A stretch of DNA of 64,000 bases from Acidobacteriota bacterium. GTDB lineage: Bacteria; Acidobacteriota; Terriglobia; Bryobacterales; Bryobacteraceae. The notes beneath the pieces are model-generated. The model had not been told where the DNA came from. It did no database searches and was given only the letters and a program-made list of their open reading frames with translations. The stretch is taken from assembly GCA_026393985.1 (NCBI GenBank), contig JAPKZB010000001.1, positions 1 through 64,000 of the forward strand, in the 5' to 3' direction. Below are positions 51,921-61,660 of the stretch, piece by piece (position 1 is the first letter of the stretch; every line of letters begins with the position of its first letter). Made by a program: the position numbers and the translations under genes.

Positions 51921-53819
51921 ATGAAACTTATTGGTCTATCTTCGAACATATCTCTGCGCACGCGGCATGCCTCGCTCCGGTTTGCTGGCTTCCTTTTCGC
52001 CGTCGGGTCCAGCCTGTTCGGCGCCACTGCTTCTCCGAAAATCTCGCCCGACCTCGCGGCGATGCTCAACTCCCCCAGCGGTCCCGGCACCTCCGTCAAT
52101 GTAATCGTCCAGTTCTAGCCGCAGTCCGGCGGCTCCCCGTCGTCCCCTCCGCCCCCCGGCGGCTTGGGACCCTCCACCGGCACAGGCCTCGGTTCGCCGG
52201 GATCGCCGGGGTCGCCGGGAGGGACCGTATCGATGACCCTTCCCTATCCCGGCGGCGGCCTCGAGTTCATCAATGCTCTAGCAACCACCGTGTCCCTGAG
52301 CTCTGTTCCCACCCTGGCCCAGGACTCCCGCATCACCTACATCTCCCTCGACCGGCCCATCGGCGCCAACCTCGAATTCGCCACCCCGGCCGTCAACGCT
52401 GCCGCTGTCCACAGTCTCAGCTTCCGCGGCGCCGGCATCGGCATCGCGGTCATCGATAGCGGCGTGCGCAGCGTGGACGACCTCCGGACCGGCAACTGCA
52501 TTGCTAGCCGCATCGTCTACAACGAAAACTTCGTCGAGGGAGAAAACACCACCGACGATCTCTACGGCCACGGGACCCACGTCGCCGGCATCATCGCCGG
52601 CAACGGCAAATGCTCCGACAACAAAGCTACCCTACGCTCCCGCGTCTTCCTGGGCGTCGCTCCGGAAGCGAATATCATCAATCTCCGGGCCCTCAACGCT
52701 CAGGGCGCCGGAACCGACTCCTCCGTGCTCCGCGCCATCGGTCGCGCCATCGAACTCCGCGCCGCCCACAACATCCGCGTCATCAACCTCTCCCTGGGCC
52801 GCAAGCCCATGGAATCCTACCAGATTGACCCGCTCGGCCGCGCCGTCGCCGCAGCCTGGCAACACGGTATCTTCGTCGCCGTCGCCGCCGGCAATCGCGG
52901 CCGGGACAACTCCCGGGGCACCAATGGCTACGGCACCATCGGCTCCCCCGGCAATCACCCCCTCGTCCTCACCGTCGGTGCCATGCGCGACATGGGCACC
53001 GTCTCCCGCGCCGACGATCTGATGGCCTCCTACAGCTCCAAGGGCCCCACGGCCGGCGATCGCATCGTCAAGCCCGACCTCGTCGCCCCCGGCAACGAAA
53101 TCACCTCCGTCCTGGCCCCCGGAACCACCCTCGCCAACACGTTCTCCGCGAAGATCGCGCTCCGCTCCTCCTACCTGAGGGAGGGCACCTTCACGCCCGG
53201 GAGCTACATCAACCTCAGCGGTACTAGCATGGCTACCCCCATGGCTGCCGGCGCCGCCGCGCTCTACATCCAAAAGTGGGGCTTCAGCGCCACTCCCGAT
53301 GCCATTAAGGCCGCTCTGATGAAGACCGCCGTCAAGTCCTTCCCCCGCACCAGCACCTACATCGACCCGCAAACCGGACAACTGCGCACCATCCAGTACG
53401 ACCTGCTCACCGTCGGCGCCGGCTTTCTCGATGTCCGCGCCGCTCTCAACGAGTTCGCGGCGCCGGCTTTCCTGGGCCGCGCTCTCTCCCCCCGCCTCAC
53501 CTACAACTGCGGGATGGGCCGCCCCGGCTGCGTCAACCTAACCCACCTTTCGGGCTCGCTGTTCGGCAACGCCGGCCAGCTTCCTGATCGCAACGTCTGG
53601 GGCACCTCCGTCCTCTGGGGCGATAGCCTTCTCTGGGGCGATAGCGTCCTGTGGGGCGACAGCGTGGTGTGGGGCGACAGCCGCTCGCAGGGCTACAGTC
53701 TCCTCTGGGGCGATAGCCTCCTGTGGGGTGACAGCCTCCTGTGGGGCGACAACACCGGACTCTTCCCCTTGTCCACCGTCGGCGGAGAGGGGGCTTCGGG
53801 AGCAGCCGCGATCTTCTAA
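51921..53819 (+). pseudogene. Subtilisin-like S8 protease with WGD repeats, interrupted by an in-frame TAG
   Basis: The frame from ATG 51921 encodes a signal peptide and propeptide start, then meets TAG at 52116-52118 (after VNVIVQF). It continues in the same frame to TAA at 53819. Beyond the stop lie all S8 catalytic motifs: Asp in IGIAVIDSGV, His in YGHGTHVAGIIAG, and Ser in SGTSMATPMAAG. The C-terminus has several WGDS units (VLWGDSLLWGDSVLWGDS). Translation from a downstream TTG or ATG would lack the signal peptide. It is a nonsense-mutated gene, or a case of stop readthrough; the rest of the frame is intact. Confidence 0.8.
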
Positions 53820-53847
53820 CCGCTCGAATCCGCCTCCCTCCCACTCG

Positions 53848-53879
53848 TGCGGGGCCCCGGTATCTGCCGGGGCCCCGCA
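53848..53879 (+). terminator. GC-rich hairpin after the subtilase
   Basis: A perfect 13-bp stem (TGCGGGGCCCCGG and complement) with a TATCTG loop stands 29 bp past the stop. There is no strong T-tract, only TCGCGTTCCC. Confidence 0.65.
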
Positions 53880-54022
53880 TCGCGTTCCCACTCCCTTTAA
53901 AAAAATATCTCCTTCCCCCTCAATCACTTACGGTTTCTCCCCCCGGCTTCGCACCCTCCCTGCGCACACACTGGACTCGAAAAGGGAACCGCTGTTTCCC
54001 TTTAATCCAGGGAGGATCTTCC

Positions 54023-54739
54023 ATGCTCACTACAGGGGACCAGACGAACCCACCGGCATCGACCATCATCGAACGCAACCGCAGGAACGCTCAAAACTCC
54101 ACCGGACCCAAATCCATCGCCGGCAAAGCCGTCTCCAGCCAAAACCGGCTCGCGCACGGTCTCTGCGCCAAGTCGCTGCTCATCGCCGGGGAATCGGAAG
54201 CCGATTTCGACCAGCTCCGGCAAACCCTCATCGAAGCCTATCAGCCGGTCAGCGCCGAAGAGCGCCTGCTCACCGGCCAGCTCGCGCAGGCCCTCTGGCG
54301 CTACAACCGCGCCCAGCGCATCGAAGCCATGTTTCTCCTCCACGGCCAGGCCGAAACCGGAGCATGCCTCGCCGCCCAGGGACACGAAATCCCGGACTTC
54401 GACCAACTTTCGCTCCCGCAAGGCGACTGTCGCGTCCTCGGCGTCTTCCTGCGGGAATCCGATGCCCGCGAGTACGATCGCATCCAGCGCTATCTCACCA
54501 CGGCGGAACGCTCCTACCAAAGAGCTGTTAAACTCCTCGAGCACGCCCAGGAGAAGCGCCGCCACCTGCCGCCCCCGGCAGAACCCGCGCCGCTGCCGGC
54601 CGCCGAACCCGTCAAGGTCGTCGCCGCCGCCGCCCTTGGCTTCGAATCGCAAAATGACGGTAACGCCGCGCCGGCCGCTACTCCAAAACCTCGGTTGAAC
54701 CCAACGGTTGCTCGGTTAACGCCACCAGACGCCGCGTAA
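54023..54739 (+). CDS. Hypothetical protein with NRRNAQNSTGPK motif
   Basis: The 238-aa protein has IIERNRRNAQNSTGPKSIAG followed by KAVSSQNRLAHGL, a signature of a multi-copy family in acidobacteria and planctomycetes whose function is unknown (recalled). The middle is helical (LRQTLIEAYQPVSAEERLLT, ALWRYNRAQRIEAM) and the tail is Pro/Ala-rich. The start is ATG 54023 with GGGAGG 7 nt upstream. The 3' end overlaps the convergent ABC ATPase by 62 bp, which is unusual and could mean the tail is longer than the functional protein needs. Confidence 0.75.
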   Translation: MLTTGDQTNPPASTIIERNRRNAQNSTGPKSIAGKAVSSQNRLAHGLCAKSLLIAGESEADFDQLRQTLIEAYQPVSAEERLLTGQLAQALWRYNRAQRIEAMFLLHGQAETGACLAAQGHEIPDFDQLSLPQGDCRVLGVFLRESDAREYDRIQRYLTTAERSYQRAVKLLEHAQEKRRHLPPPAEPAPLPAAEPVKVVAAAALGFESQNDGNAAPAATPKPRLNPTVARLTPPDAA

Positions 54740-55502
54740 ACGGATGCCGCGGAGCGGCAAACATCCCGGCCGGGTCCTGCCGCTCCACAATCCGGCCCTC
54801 GTGCAACACGGCAATCTCGTCGCAAAACGCCCGCATCACCGCCAGATCGTGCGATAAAAACAGCAGCGCCAGCCCGCTCTCCCGCTGCACATGCCGTACC
54901 GTCTCAAGCACCTGGCTCCGCGAGTAGTTGTCGAGCGAGCTCGTCAACTCGTCACCAATCACCAGATCCGGCGCGTGCAGCACCGCCAGCGCAATCACAA
55001 ACCGCTGCGCCTGCCCCACCGAGATCTGCCGCGGATACCGGCCCAGAAACCCCGTATCCCCCGGCAGGTTGCACCCCGCCAGCAGCCCCTGCATCCGCGC
55101 CAAGCCCTCGCCCCACGGCCGCTCGCTGTGCGTCTTCCAAAACAGCCGCACGTGCTCGCCCAGCGTCAGCGCCGGGTTCAACGCCGTCTGCGGCAGTTGC
55201 GGAATCAACGCAATCCGCCGCCCCCGAATCCGCCGCCACTCCCGCTCCCCGCGCCCCACCAGCTCCTCGCCCCGAAACCGCACCGAACCCTCCACCACCG
55301 CCGGCGCCCGCAACAAACCCAATAGAATCTGCCCCAGCGAACTCTTCCCGCTCCCGCTCTCGCCCGCCAACCCCACCGTCGCCCCCGGCGCAATCGTCAT
55401 CTCGAGGTCCCGCAGCACCGCCTGCGCCCCGTAGCGTAAACTCACCCGCGCCTCAATCAGCAGCTCCGCTCCCAACTCAGCGCCCCCCCTCCAACTGATC
55501 AA
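54678..55502 (-). CDS. ABC transporter ATP-binding protein, oligopeptide/dipeptide type
   Basis: The 274-aa ATPase powers import of peptides or similar ligands. Walker A is GESGSGKSS, the signature is ISVGQAQR (a variant of LSGGQ) and Walker B runs LVIGDELTS with the D-loop region LDNYSRSQ, followed by LLFLSHDLAVM (H-loop). It is the only ATPase in the operon although oligopeptide transporters usually have two, so it would work as a homodimer. It overlaps the substrate-binding gene by 26 bp. Confidence 0.88.
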   Translation of the reverse strand: MISWRGGAELGAELLIEARVSLRYGAQAVLRDLEMTIAPGATVGLAGESGSGKSSLGQILLGLLRAPAVVEGSVRFRGEELVGRGEREWRRIRGRRIALIPQLPQTALNPALTLGEHVRLFWKTHSERPWGEGLARMQGLLAGCNLPGDTGFLGRYPRQISVGQAQRFVIALAVLHAPDLVIGDELTSSLDNYSRSQVLETVRHVQRESGLALLFLSHDLAVMRAFCDEIAVLHEGRIVERQDPAGMFAAPRHPFTRRLVALTEQPLGSTEVLE

Positions 55503-57060
55503 TGTTCCAGAACACCCGCGGCCGATGGTTCCCCGCCGCCGCGTTCTTCAGCTTCGGCGAGACCGCGCTCAGCGCATGCGGATGCGCCAGGTACAACAGC
55601 GGCGCCTCCTCGTCCACAATCCGCTGAAACCGCTCAAGCAAAGCCTTCCGCTTGCCCACGTCCACCGTCTTCACCTGCCGCCGCAGCAGATCATCAATCT
55701 CGCCCTCCCACGCCGTCCCCGGCTTGGCCTGCCCCGGCCGCCACGGATGATTCGCCGACGAACTCAGCCACACCGTCATCTGCTGATTCGGATCATCGCT
55801 CACCCCCGTCAACCCCAGCACAATCGCCTCGTACGCCTTCGAGCTCCCCATCCGCTCGAGCAGCGACGGCATATCGAGCCCCGCCGGCGTTACCTTGATC
55901 CCCGCCCTCCCTAAATCCGCCTGCAGCAGCGTCAGCATCTGCATCCGCGTCCGGCTCGAAGCATTGGTCGCAATCGAAATCTCCACCGCGTTGCCCGCCC
56001 CGTCCCGCATCACCCCGCTCCCATCCCGCCGGAAGCCAATCCGCGCCAGGTCCGCCACCACCTCCTCCACCTTCGCCGGCGCCGCCGCCGGCCGCCGGAG
56101 CGCCCACTGCGAACCCGGCAGAAACGGGCCAATCCCCCCCGTCCCGCGGCCCCGGTAGACAATCCGCGCCAGGTCGGCCCGCCGGATCAGCCGCGAGACC
56201 GCCCGCCGGAACTCCCGGTTCTGAAACCAGACTTTCTTATGCGCCGGAATCGGGGCGTTCTCGTTCAAATTGAACCACAACACCTCGGCCTCCGCCGTCG
56301 GCCCGCTGTCCCGCGCCGCCCCCGTCCCGGCGATCTGATCAAAAAACGCCGGGTCCACCGTCTCAAGAAAATCGAGCCGCCCCGCCGTCCACGCCCCCCG
56401 CTCAATCTCGGCCGAAGGCAAAATCTCCACCACCACCGCCGACGCCGCCGGATACCCCGCCCCCTTCCAGAAATGCGGGTTCTTCTCAAAACGGATCTGC
56501 CGCCCCCGCTCGTACTGCGCCACCCGGAACGGCCCCAACCCTGCCGCCGCCCCGCTCGCCGGCACCATCGGAATCTCGCTGAAGTACAGCGCCGGCGCCG
56601 CCAGCGCCTCGGCGAACTTCACCACCACCTCGTCCGCCTTCGGGCTCTCCACGGTCACAATCTGCAGCGTCCGCAGCTCCTCGCCCGCCGGCAGGTTCCG
56701 CTTGGCGTCGAGCAGCGCTCGCAGTGTGTGCACCACGTCCCGGCCCGCAAACGGTGTTCCGTCAGAAAACTTCACCCCCGGCCGCAGCCGGAACGTCAAC
56801 ACCCGGTTGCCCGCGCTCAGCTTCCAACTCGCCGCCAGCTCCGGCTCCACCGCCCGCGTCTTGGCGTGCACCCGCACAAGCCGCGCCGTCGTCAGATACC
56901 GCACCGCCTCGGAGGCCTGATCGGAAACCGCCAGCGGATCCATCGTCCGCGGATCCGACCGCAGCGAAAACCGGATCTCCGAGGCCCGCAACTCCAACGC
57001 CCCCAACCCGGAGACCCACAACCATCCCGCCGCCAACAGAAAAAAGAAGATTCGCATCAT
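55477..57060 (-). CDS. ABC transporter substrate-binding protein, family 5 (peptide/nickel type)
   Basis: The 527-aa secreted protein has a signal segment (FFFLLAAGWLWVSGLGAL) and the family 5 layout: RSDPRTMDPLAVSDQASEAV, the LRPGVKFSDGTPFAGRDVV signature, FEKNPHFWKG and FRRAVSRLIRRADLARIVYR. It binds oligopeptides, nickel or similar ligands for the permeases. No lipobox cysteine is apparent. It overlaps the upstream permease by 4 bp (ATGA type). Confidence 0.88.
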   Translation of the reverse strand: MMRIFFFLLAAGWLWVSGLGALELRASEIRFSLRSDPRTMDPLAVSDQASEAVRYLTTARLVRVHAKTRAVEPELAASWKLSAGNRVLTFRLRPGVKFSDGTPFAGRDVVHTLRALLDAKRNLPAGEELRTLQIVTVESPKADEVVVKFAEALAAPALYFSEIPMVPASGAAAGLGPFRVAQYERGRQIRFEKNPHFWKGAGYPAASAVVVEILPSAEIERGAWTAGRLDFLETVDPAFFDQIAGTGAARDSGPTAEAEVLWFNLNENAPIPAHKKVWFQNREFRRAVSRLIRRADLARIVYRGRGTGGIGPFLPGSQWALRRPAAAPAKVEEVVADLARIGFRRDGSGVMRDGAGNAVEISIATNASSRTRMQMLTLLQADLGRAGIKVTPAGLDMPSLLERMGSSKAYEAIVLGLTGVSDDPNQQMTVWLSSSANHPWRPGQAKPGTAWEGEIDDLLRRQVKTVDVGKRKALLERFQRIVDEEAPLLYLAHPHALSAVSPKLKNAAAGNHRPRVFWNIDQLEGGR

Positions 57061-57854
57061 GTCCTCTTACTCTCATCGGTCGGTCGCCGCGAGATCGTTT
57101 GCAAACTGAGCACCGCGGTGAGCAAAAGGAGCAGCGGCGCCGCCTCCCACCACCGCGCCCCCGGCTGCAGCAGATCCGTCAGCGACGACCCCAACGACGG
57201 CGCCGAATCCGGCACCCCCAGTCCCAACAGTCCCAGCGACGACTCCGCCAGCAGAATCGCCGGCGTCAGCATCAGGAAATGGACCCGCGCCAGCGGCACC
57301 AGGTGCGGCCAGTAGTGCCGCCGGAACATCTGCGCCCCGCCCATCCCGCTCGCCCGCGCAAACGCCGCCCACGGCTCCTGCCGCAGCTGCCGGCACGCCG
57401 CCGCCACGGTCCGCGCCGGCGGCGCCCACCCCAGCGCCGCCAGCATCGTAAACAAAATCACCGTCAACTGCTCCGGCCCCGTATCGAGCGGCGTCCACGC
57501 CCGCACGAGAAACACGAGCAGATACCACGGCATCGACTGGAACGTATCGAGCGCCGGCCCCCAGAACGCCATTCCCGCGCGCCCCAGCCGCGACAACAGA
57601 AACCCGGCCAGCAGGCCGATACCCGTCGCCACCACCGCCGCCGCGCATGCCCCGGAAAGCGACATCCGCATCCCCCGCAAGTACCGGTAGAGATTATCCC
57701 GCCCCAGCGCATCGGTCCCGAGCGGATGCTCCCCCGTCGGCGCGCTCCGTACCGCCTCCCGGTCCTCCTCGGCCAGCCGCTCGGGCACCAGCAGCGGGCC
57801 CGCCGCCAGCAGCAGCAGCAGCAGCGAGGCCAGCCGGCGCATCCCCCTTCTCAT
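57057..57854 (-). CDS. ABC transporter permease, DppC-like
   Basis: The 265-aa inner-membrane protein has about six helices, a helix after the N-terminal lead (SLLLLLLAAGPLLVP), GTDALGRDNLYRYLRGMRMS typical of DppC/OppC, and the EAA-like segment PWAAFARASGMGGAQMFRRH. It pairs with the upstream DppB-like permease to form the channel. It overlaps both neighbours by 4 bp. Confidence 0.87.
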   Translation of the reverse strand: MRRGMRRLASLLLLLLAAGPLLVPERLAEEDREAVRSAPTGEHPLGTDALGRDNLYRYLRGMRMSLSGACAAAVVATGIGLLAGFLLSRLGRAGMAFWGPALDTFQSMPWYLLVFLVRAWTPLDTGPEQLTVILFTMLAALGWAPPARTVAAACRQLRQEPWAAFARASGMGGAQMFRRHYWPHLVPLARVHFLMLTPAILLAESSLGLLGLGVPDSAPSLGSSLTDLLQPGARWWEAAPLLLLLTAVLSLQTISRRPTDESKRT

Positions 57855-58699
57855 CGCTCCCTCTGCGCCAACGCCGACGACAGGCTCGTCAGGGCCGAAA
57901 ACAGTAGCGTCACCGCCCCCAGCAGCGGCAGATCCCGCCCGTAAACCCCGCGCCAGGCCAGCGTCCCCAAACCCGGAAAGCCAACCACAATCTCGACGGC
58001 CAGCAGACTCCCCAACAGCAGCGGCACCATGCTCGCCGCGCCCTCAAACAGCTCGCGACCCGCGGCCCGGATCTGCCCGTGCCACGTCATCGTCCACCAC
58101 CCGCAGCCCATCGCCCGCATCCAAGCCAAGTGCGCCGCCCCTTGCTGCCGCTCGAGCACCGCGTCGAGCACCCGCAGCGTGCGCGGCAGCGCCGCCAGGG
58201 CAATGGCCAAAAACGGCGGTCCCTCGGCCAGCGCAATCGGAATCGCAAACAGCGCCGACGGCACACTCTGCAGCACCATCGCCGCCGCCCCGATCCACCC
58301 GCGCAGCCAGCCCCGCCACAGGCCCGCCAGCGTCAGCACGCACACCGCCACGCTCAGCACCCCGGCGGCGCAGAACAACTGCCCGCCTGTCGCCGCGGCC
58401 CGCTCGGCCACCAGCGTTCGCACCGGGCTCTGAAAGGTGCTCGAGAATCCAAAATCGCCGCGCAGCAGCTTGCCCAGGTACTGCCAGACAAACTGCCCCG
58501 GACCGGTCACCGTTCCGCCCGTCGCCCCGCCCGTCGCCCCCAACCCAAACCCGCTCATCGACTCGGCGGCATACTCCCGGCCGGGAGAGTAATAGAGCAG
58601 CAAGCCCAACACGGCTGCCGTCAACCCCAGCGCCGCCACCACCCGGACCGCCGCGCGCAGCGGACCTAGGCCGCCCAATCGGCTTCCGACGCCAGCCAT
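57851..58699 (-). CDS. ABC transporter permease, DppB-like
   Basis: The 282-aa inner-membrane protein has about six helices. The periplasmic loop contains LGKLLRGDFGFSSTFQSPVR, characteristic of DppB/OppB, and the EAA-like segment QQGAAHLAWMRAMGCGWW. AGGA lies 4 nt before the ATG. It is the first transporter gene, 26 bp after the HD-GYP/GGDEF stop, so the whole unit may be co-transcribed. Confidence 0.85.
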   Translation of the reverse strand: MAGVGSRLGGLGPLRAAVRVVAALGLTAAVLGLLLYYSPGREYAAESMSGFGLGATGGATGGTVTGPGQFVWQYLGKLLRGDFGFSSTFQSPVRTLVAERAAATGGQLFCAAGVLSVAVCVLTLAGLWRGWLRGWIGAAAMVLQSVPSALFAIPIALAEGPPFLAIALAALPRTLRVLDAVLERQQGAAHLAWMRAMGCGWWTMTWHGQIRAAGRELFEGAASMVPLLLGSLLAVEIVVGFPGLGTLAWRGVYGRDLPLLGAVTLLFSALTSLSSALAQRER

Positions 58700-58725
58700 C
58701 GCGTCCTACCCCGCCCGCCGGCGGT

Positions 58726-61134
58726 TCACGCCACCGGCTCCATGGACTTATGCACCTGCTTGTCCTGGTACATGGCCACATCGGCCGCCGCCACATACCG
58801 CTCACTCGGCTGCACCTCTTCGCCTACCGCCACAAATCCCAAGCTCAAATTGATGTTGAGCGAATCCAACTCCTGCTGCCGCAGCCGCCACCGCAGGCTG
58901 GCCGTGATCTCCTGCCGCAGTTGGCTCAACTGCTCGGCTTCCTTGCCCGCCACCGTGAGGACAAACTCATCGCCGCCGAACCGGAACACGGACCCGTGCG
59001 CCCCGCAGGCATCGCGCAGCGCGTCGCACACACAGCACAGCACCAGGTCCCCGGTCGCGTGCCCGTGGTCATCGTTCACGGCTTTAAAGTGATTGATGTC
59101 CACGTATCCCAGGAACAACTTCTCGCGCCGCCGCCGCGCCTCCTGCTGGATCCGCCAGAAGCGGTCTTCAAAGTCTCTCCGGTTGCCCGCACCCGTCAAC
59201 GGATCAAGACGCGCCTCCAGCGCCATCGCCTCGTGCAGCCGCAGCAACTGCATCATCACACCCATCCGGCTCGTCACCGAAGAGAGCAGCCGGACATGAT
59301 CGCGCGTAAACGCCCCCGGCCGGTTCGAGATGATACACATCACCCCCACCAACTCCCGCTCAGAGCCGAACAGCGGCATGGCGCAGGCCGTACGGACCGC
59401 CTGCGCATCGGCTGGCTCGCCCACCGCCTCGGCCGTCGCCTCTGTCGCTGCGGTCTGCCGCACCGCCCGATTCTCGGCCGCGCTCGCGGCATTCTCGGCC
59501 TGCAGAATTCCGTAGCAGTGATCCCGGCGCATCCGGCCGCCCTCAGTCGCGCTGTAGACAACCATCCCTTCAAAGCCCAGCGCCCGCTCCAGGCGCACAC
59601 CTACCCGTTCGATCAGATCCGGATAGGACTTCGATCCCACCATGATGTTGAAGACATCCAGCAGGGTTTGCGCCTCGCTGGTCGCCAGATTGATGGCCGC
59701 CGCCGCGCTCGCCGGCAGCGAATTCGGTACCCCCGGCGTCGAAGGCGCCGCAAAGCCGGCCGCCGGCGCCTCGCCCCGCACCACCGGGCTCAGATCCTGG
59801 AAGGCCAGGTTATTGTCACTCTCCTTGGCCAGTTTCTCGAGCCGCTCACAATGGGCTTCGAGCAGCGCCACAATCTCCGGGTCGTACCGCGTCCCCGAGT
59901 CGGCGACGATAATACCCACCGCCGCGGCGACCGTCATGCCCTTCCGGTACGGCCGGTCGCTGACGAGCGCATCAAAACAGTCCACCACCGACAAAATCCG
60001 CGCCCCGATCGGAATCGCCAAGCCGCTCAACCCATCCGGATAGCCCGCCCCGGCCCACTGTTCGTGGTGGTGGCGCACAATCGGCACCACCGGATAGGGG
60101 AACTCGACCCGTTCAAGAATCTCGGCCCCGATCTTCGGGTGCAGCTTGACCTGTTCAAACTCCTCGGGCGTCAGCTTGCCGGGCTTGGACAGAATATGCT
60201 CCGGCACGGCCAGCTTGCCGATATCGTGCAGCAGACTCGCCGCATCGAGGGCATGCGTATCCTGCTCCTCGAGGCCCATCATCCGCCCGAACTCCCGGCA
60301 GTAGACGCGCACCCGGTTCAAGTGGCTGCCGGTCACCTCGTCTTTGGCCCCGATGGCGAGCGCCAGCGCCTCCACCGTCCGCATGTGCACCCCGTTCATC
60401 TCCCGCACATGCTCGGTGAGCAGCCGCAGCCGCGCCTGCGCCTCCTCAAGCGAGGTCATCTTCATCGAATGGTAGCGGTGGATGAACAGAGCCACCGGCG
60501 CCGCCACCAGCAACACCGTCTGCCCCAGCGTCTTTTCAAGAAGCGTCAGAGAACCCACCAATACCGCGCCAATCAGGTGCAAGGATCCCTGCCAGAGAAA
60601 TGTTTCTCTCCATAGCGGAACAAACGGTTGACGCTTCGCTACGGATAGCATCCCGCACACGAGTCCCGTGTTCACCAAAAAATAAATCAGACCCAGCGCC
60701 AGGGAGCCGATCACCAACTCCATGGTGGAATGAAACGGCCTTAGCCTCTCGACCACCAAAATGGCAGCAATCGTCGGCAAAAAGACGCAACAAACATTAA
60801 AAACAAATCGGAAAACGAACAACGACTGAGACCCGTTCGACTTCCACTTCGTCTGTCCGACTACCGCCAGTAAGGCAACCAATAGCGCTTCGATGAACGA
60901 AAGCTCCAGCAGCGCAAACATCGTGAAGAGAAAAGCGACAGAGATGTTGCCTGCCAAGCCCGGAATCACAACTCGCTGCCGCGAAACCCCTAAGACAATT
61001 ATCGAAAGCAGCCCCGCCAACAGAGGGTCTGTCCCCTCATCAGGCCGCAGAGTCAACATAGCGGCCGTGGCTACTATGCCAACCACCATCACTGCGGCAC
61101 CATAATGCCGCTCCGCTCTGGAGACCCGATTCAT
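58726..61134 (-). CDS. Membrane GAF-GGDEF protein with HD-GYP domain (c-di-GMP turnover)
   Basis: The protein (802 aa from ATG 61134) has an N-terminal membrane region with about seven helices. An HD-GYP domain follows, with the HD pair at 303-304 (LLHDIGKLAVP) and GYP at 364-366 (HHEQWAGAGYPDG). A GAF-like domain spans about 480-630, and the C-terminal GGDEF domain is intact (719-723, RFGGDEFVLTV). No RxxD inhibitory site is visible before GGDEF. It could both make and degrade c-di-GMP. The frame is open to 61236, but the first ~34 residues look unlikely. It may be co-transcribed with the downstream ABC genes. Confidence 0.88.
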   Translation of the reverse strand: MNRVSRAERHYGAAVMVVGIVATAAMLTLRPDEGTDPLLAGLLSIIVLGVSRQRVVIPGLAGNISVAFLFTMFALLELSFIEALLVALLAVVGQTKWKSNGSQSLFVFRFVFNVCCVFLPTIAAILVVERLRPFHSTMELVIGSLALGLIYFLVNTGLVCGMLSVAKRQPFVPLWRETFLWQGSLHLIGAVLVGSLTLLEKTLGQTVLLVAAPVALFIHRYHSMKMTSLEEAQARLRLLTEHVREMNGVHMRTVEALALAIGAKDEVTGSHLNRVRVYCREFGRMMGLEEQDTHALDAASLLHDIGKLAVPEHILSKPGKLTPEEFEQVKLHPKIGAEILERVEFPYPVVPIVRHHHEQWAGAGYPDGLSGLAIPIGARILSVVDCFDALVSDRPYRKGMTVAAAVGIIVADSGTRYDPEIVALLEAHCERLEKLAKESDNNLAFQDLSPVVRGEAPAAGFAAPSTPGVPNSLPASAAAAINLATSEAQTLLDVFNIMVGSKSYPDLIERVGVRLERALGFEGMVVYSATEGGRMRRDHCYGILQAENAASAAENRAVRQTAATEATAEAVGEPADAQAVRTACAMPLFGSERELVGVMCIISNRPGAFTRDHVRLLSSVTSRMGVMMQLLRLHEAMALEARLDPLTGAGNRRDFEDRFWRIQQEARRRREKLFLGYVDINHFKAVNDDHGHATGDLVLCCVCDALRDACGAHGSVFRFGGDEFVLTVAGKEAEQLSQLRQEITASLRWRLRQQELDSLNINLSLGFVAVGEEVQPSERYVAAADVAMYQDKQVHKSMEPVA

Positions 61135-61660
61135 AAAAACCATCTCAACTATAGTGTATATCGGCTGGAAAATCGAGAGTCCTAACCGCAAGCCTCGCTT
61201 TTTTGCCGAAATCTGCAAAGCCAGGGGGGCCGCCACCCTGCCCTGCGGCGATTCCCTGGCAAACCATAGTAGAAACAGTCAATTCTCCAACTGGCCGCTC
61301 GCCAACGGTGAAAAGATGATCCGCCGTGACCCACCAAAGAGTGGAGTACTGCGCACCCGCTCCTTAAAGAAAGCTTCCATCCTTTGTCAGTTGAAGTCTT
61401 TCCCCGCGGCCAGTCAATGATTCTCGCCATTCGATCCCCTATATCCCGGATCGATCGCTCCACCCCAAACGCCACGCCTATCCCTTCGCCCCAAGCCTCA
61501 AACGCATCCGCGCCGTGCGCTGCCGCTTGTAAACAAGAACAACCACCGCAGACTCGATGGCTCAGGAAACCGGGGGGAATGGCCACTGAGCTCCAAAAAC
61601 ATTTCCAAATGGCCTTCTGCGGAACCCGCTCGTAACCGATGTTGCTGAAAACAGCAGATC
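61135..61660. other. About 525 bp with no confident gene
   Basis: Separates the HD-GYP/GGDEF gene from the subtilase gene. A minus-strand frame crosses much of it but overlaps the end of the subtilase and shows no family pattern, and a 33-codon frame (MEAFFKERVRSTPLF start) lies within it. Neither has convincing start signals. TATAGT near 61150 may be a -10 box for the c-di-GMP gene. Confidence 0.45.
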
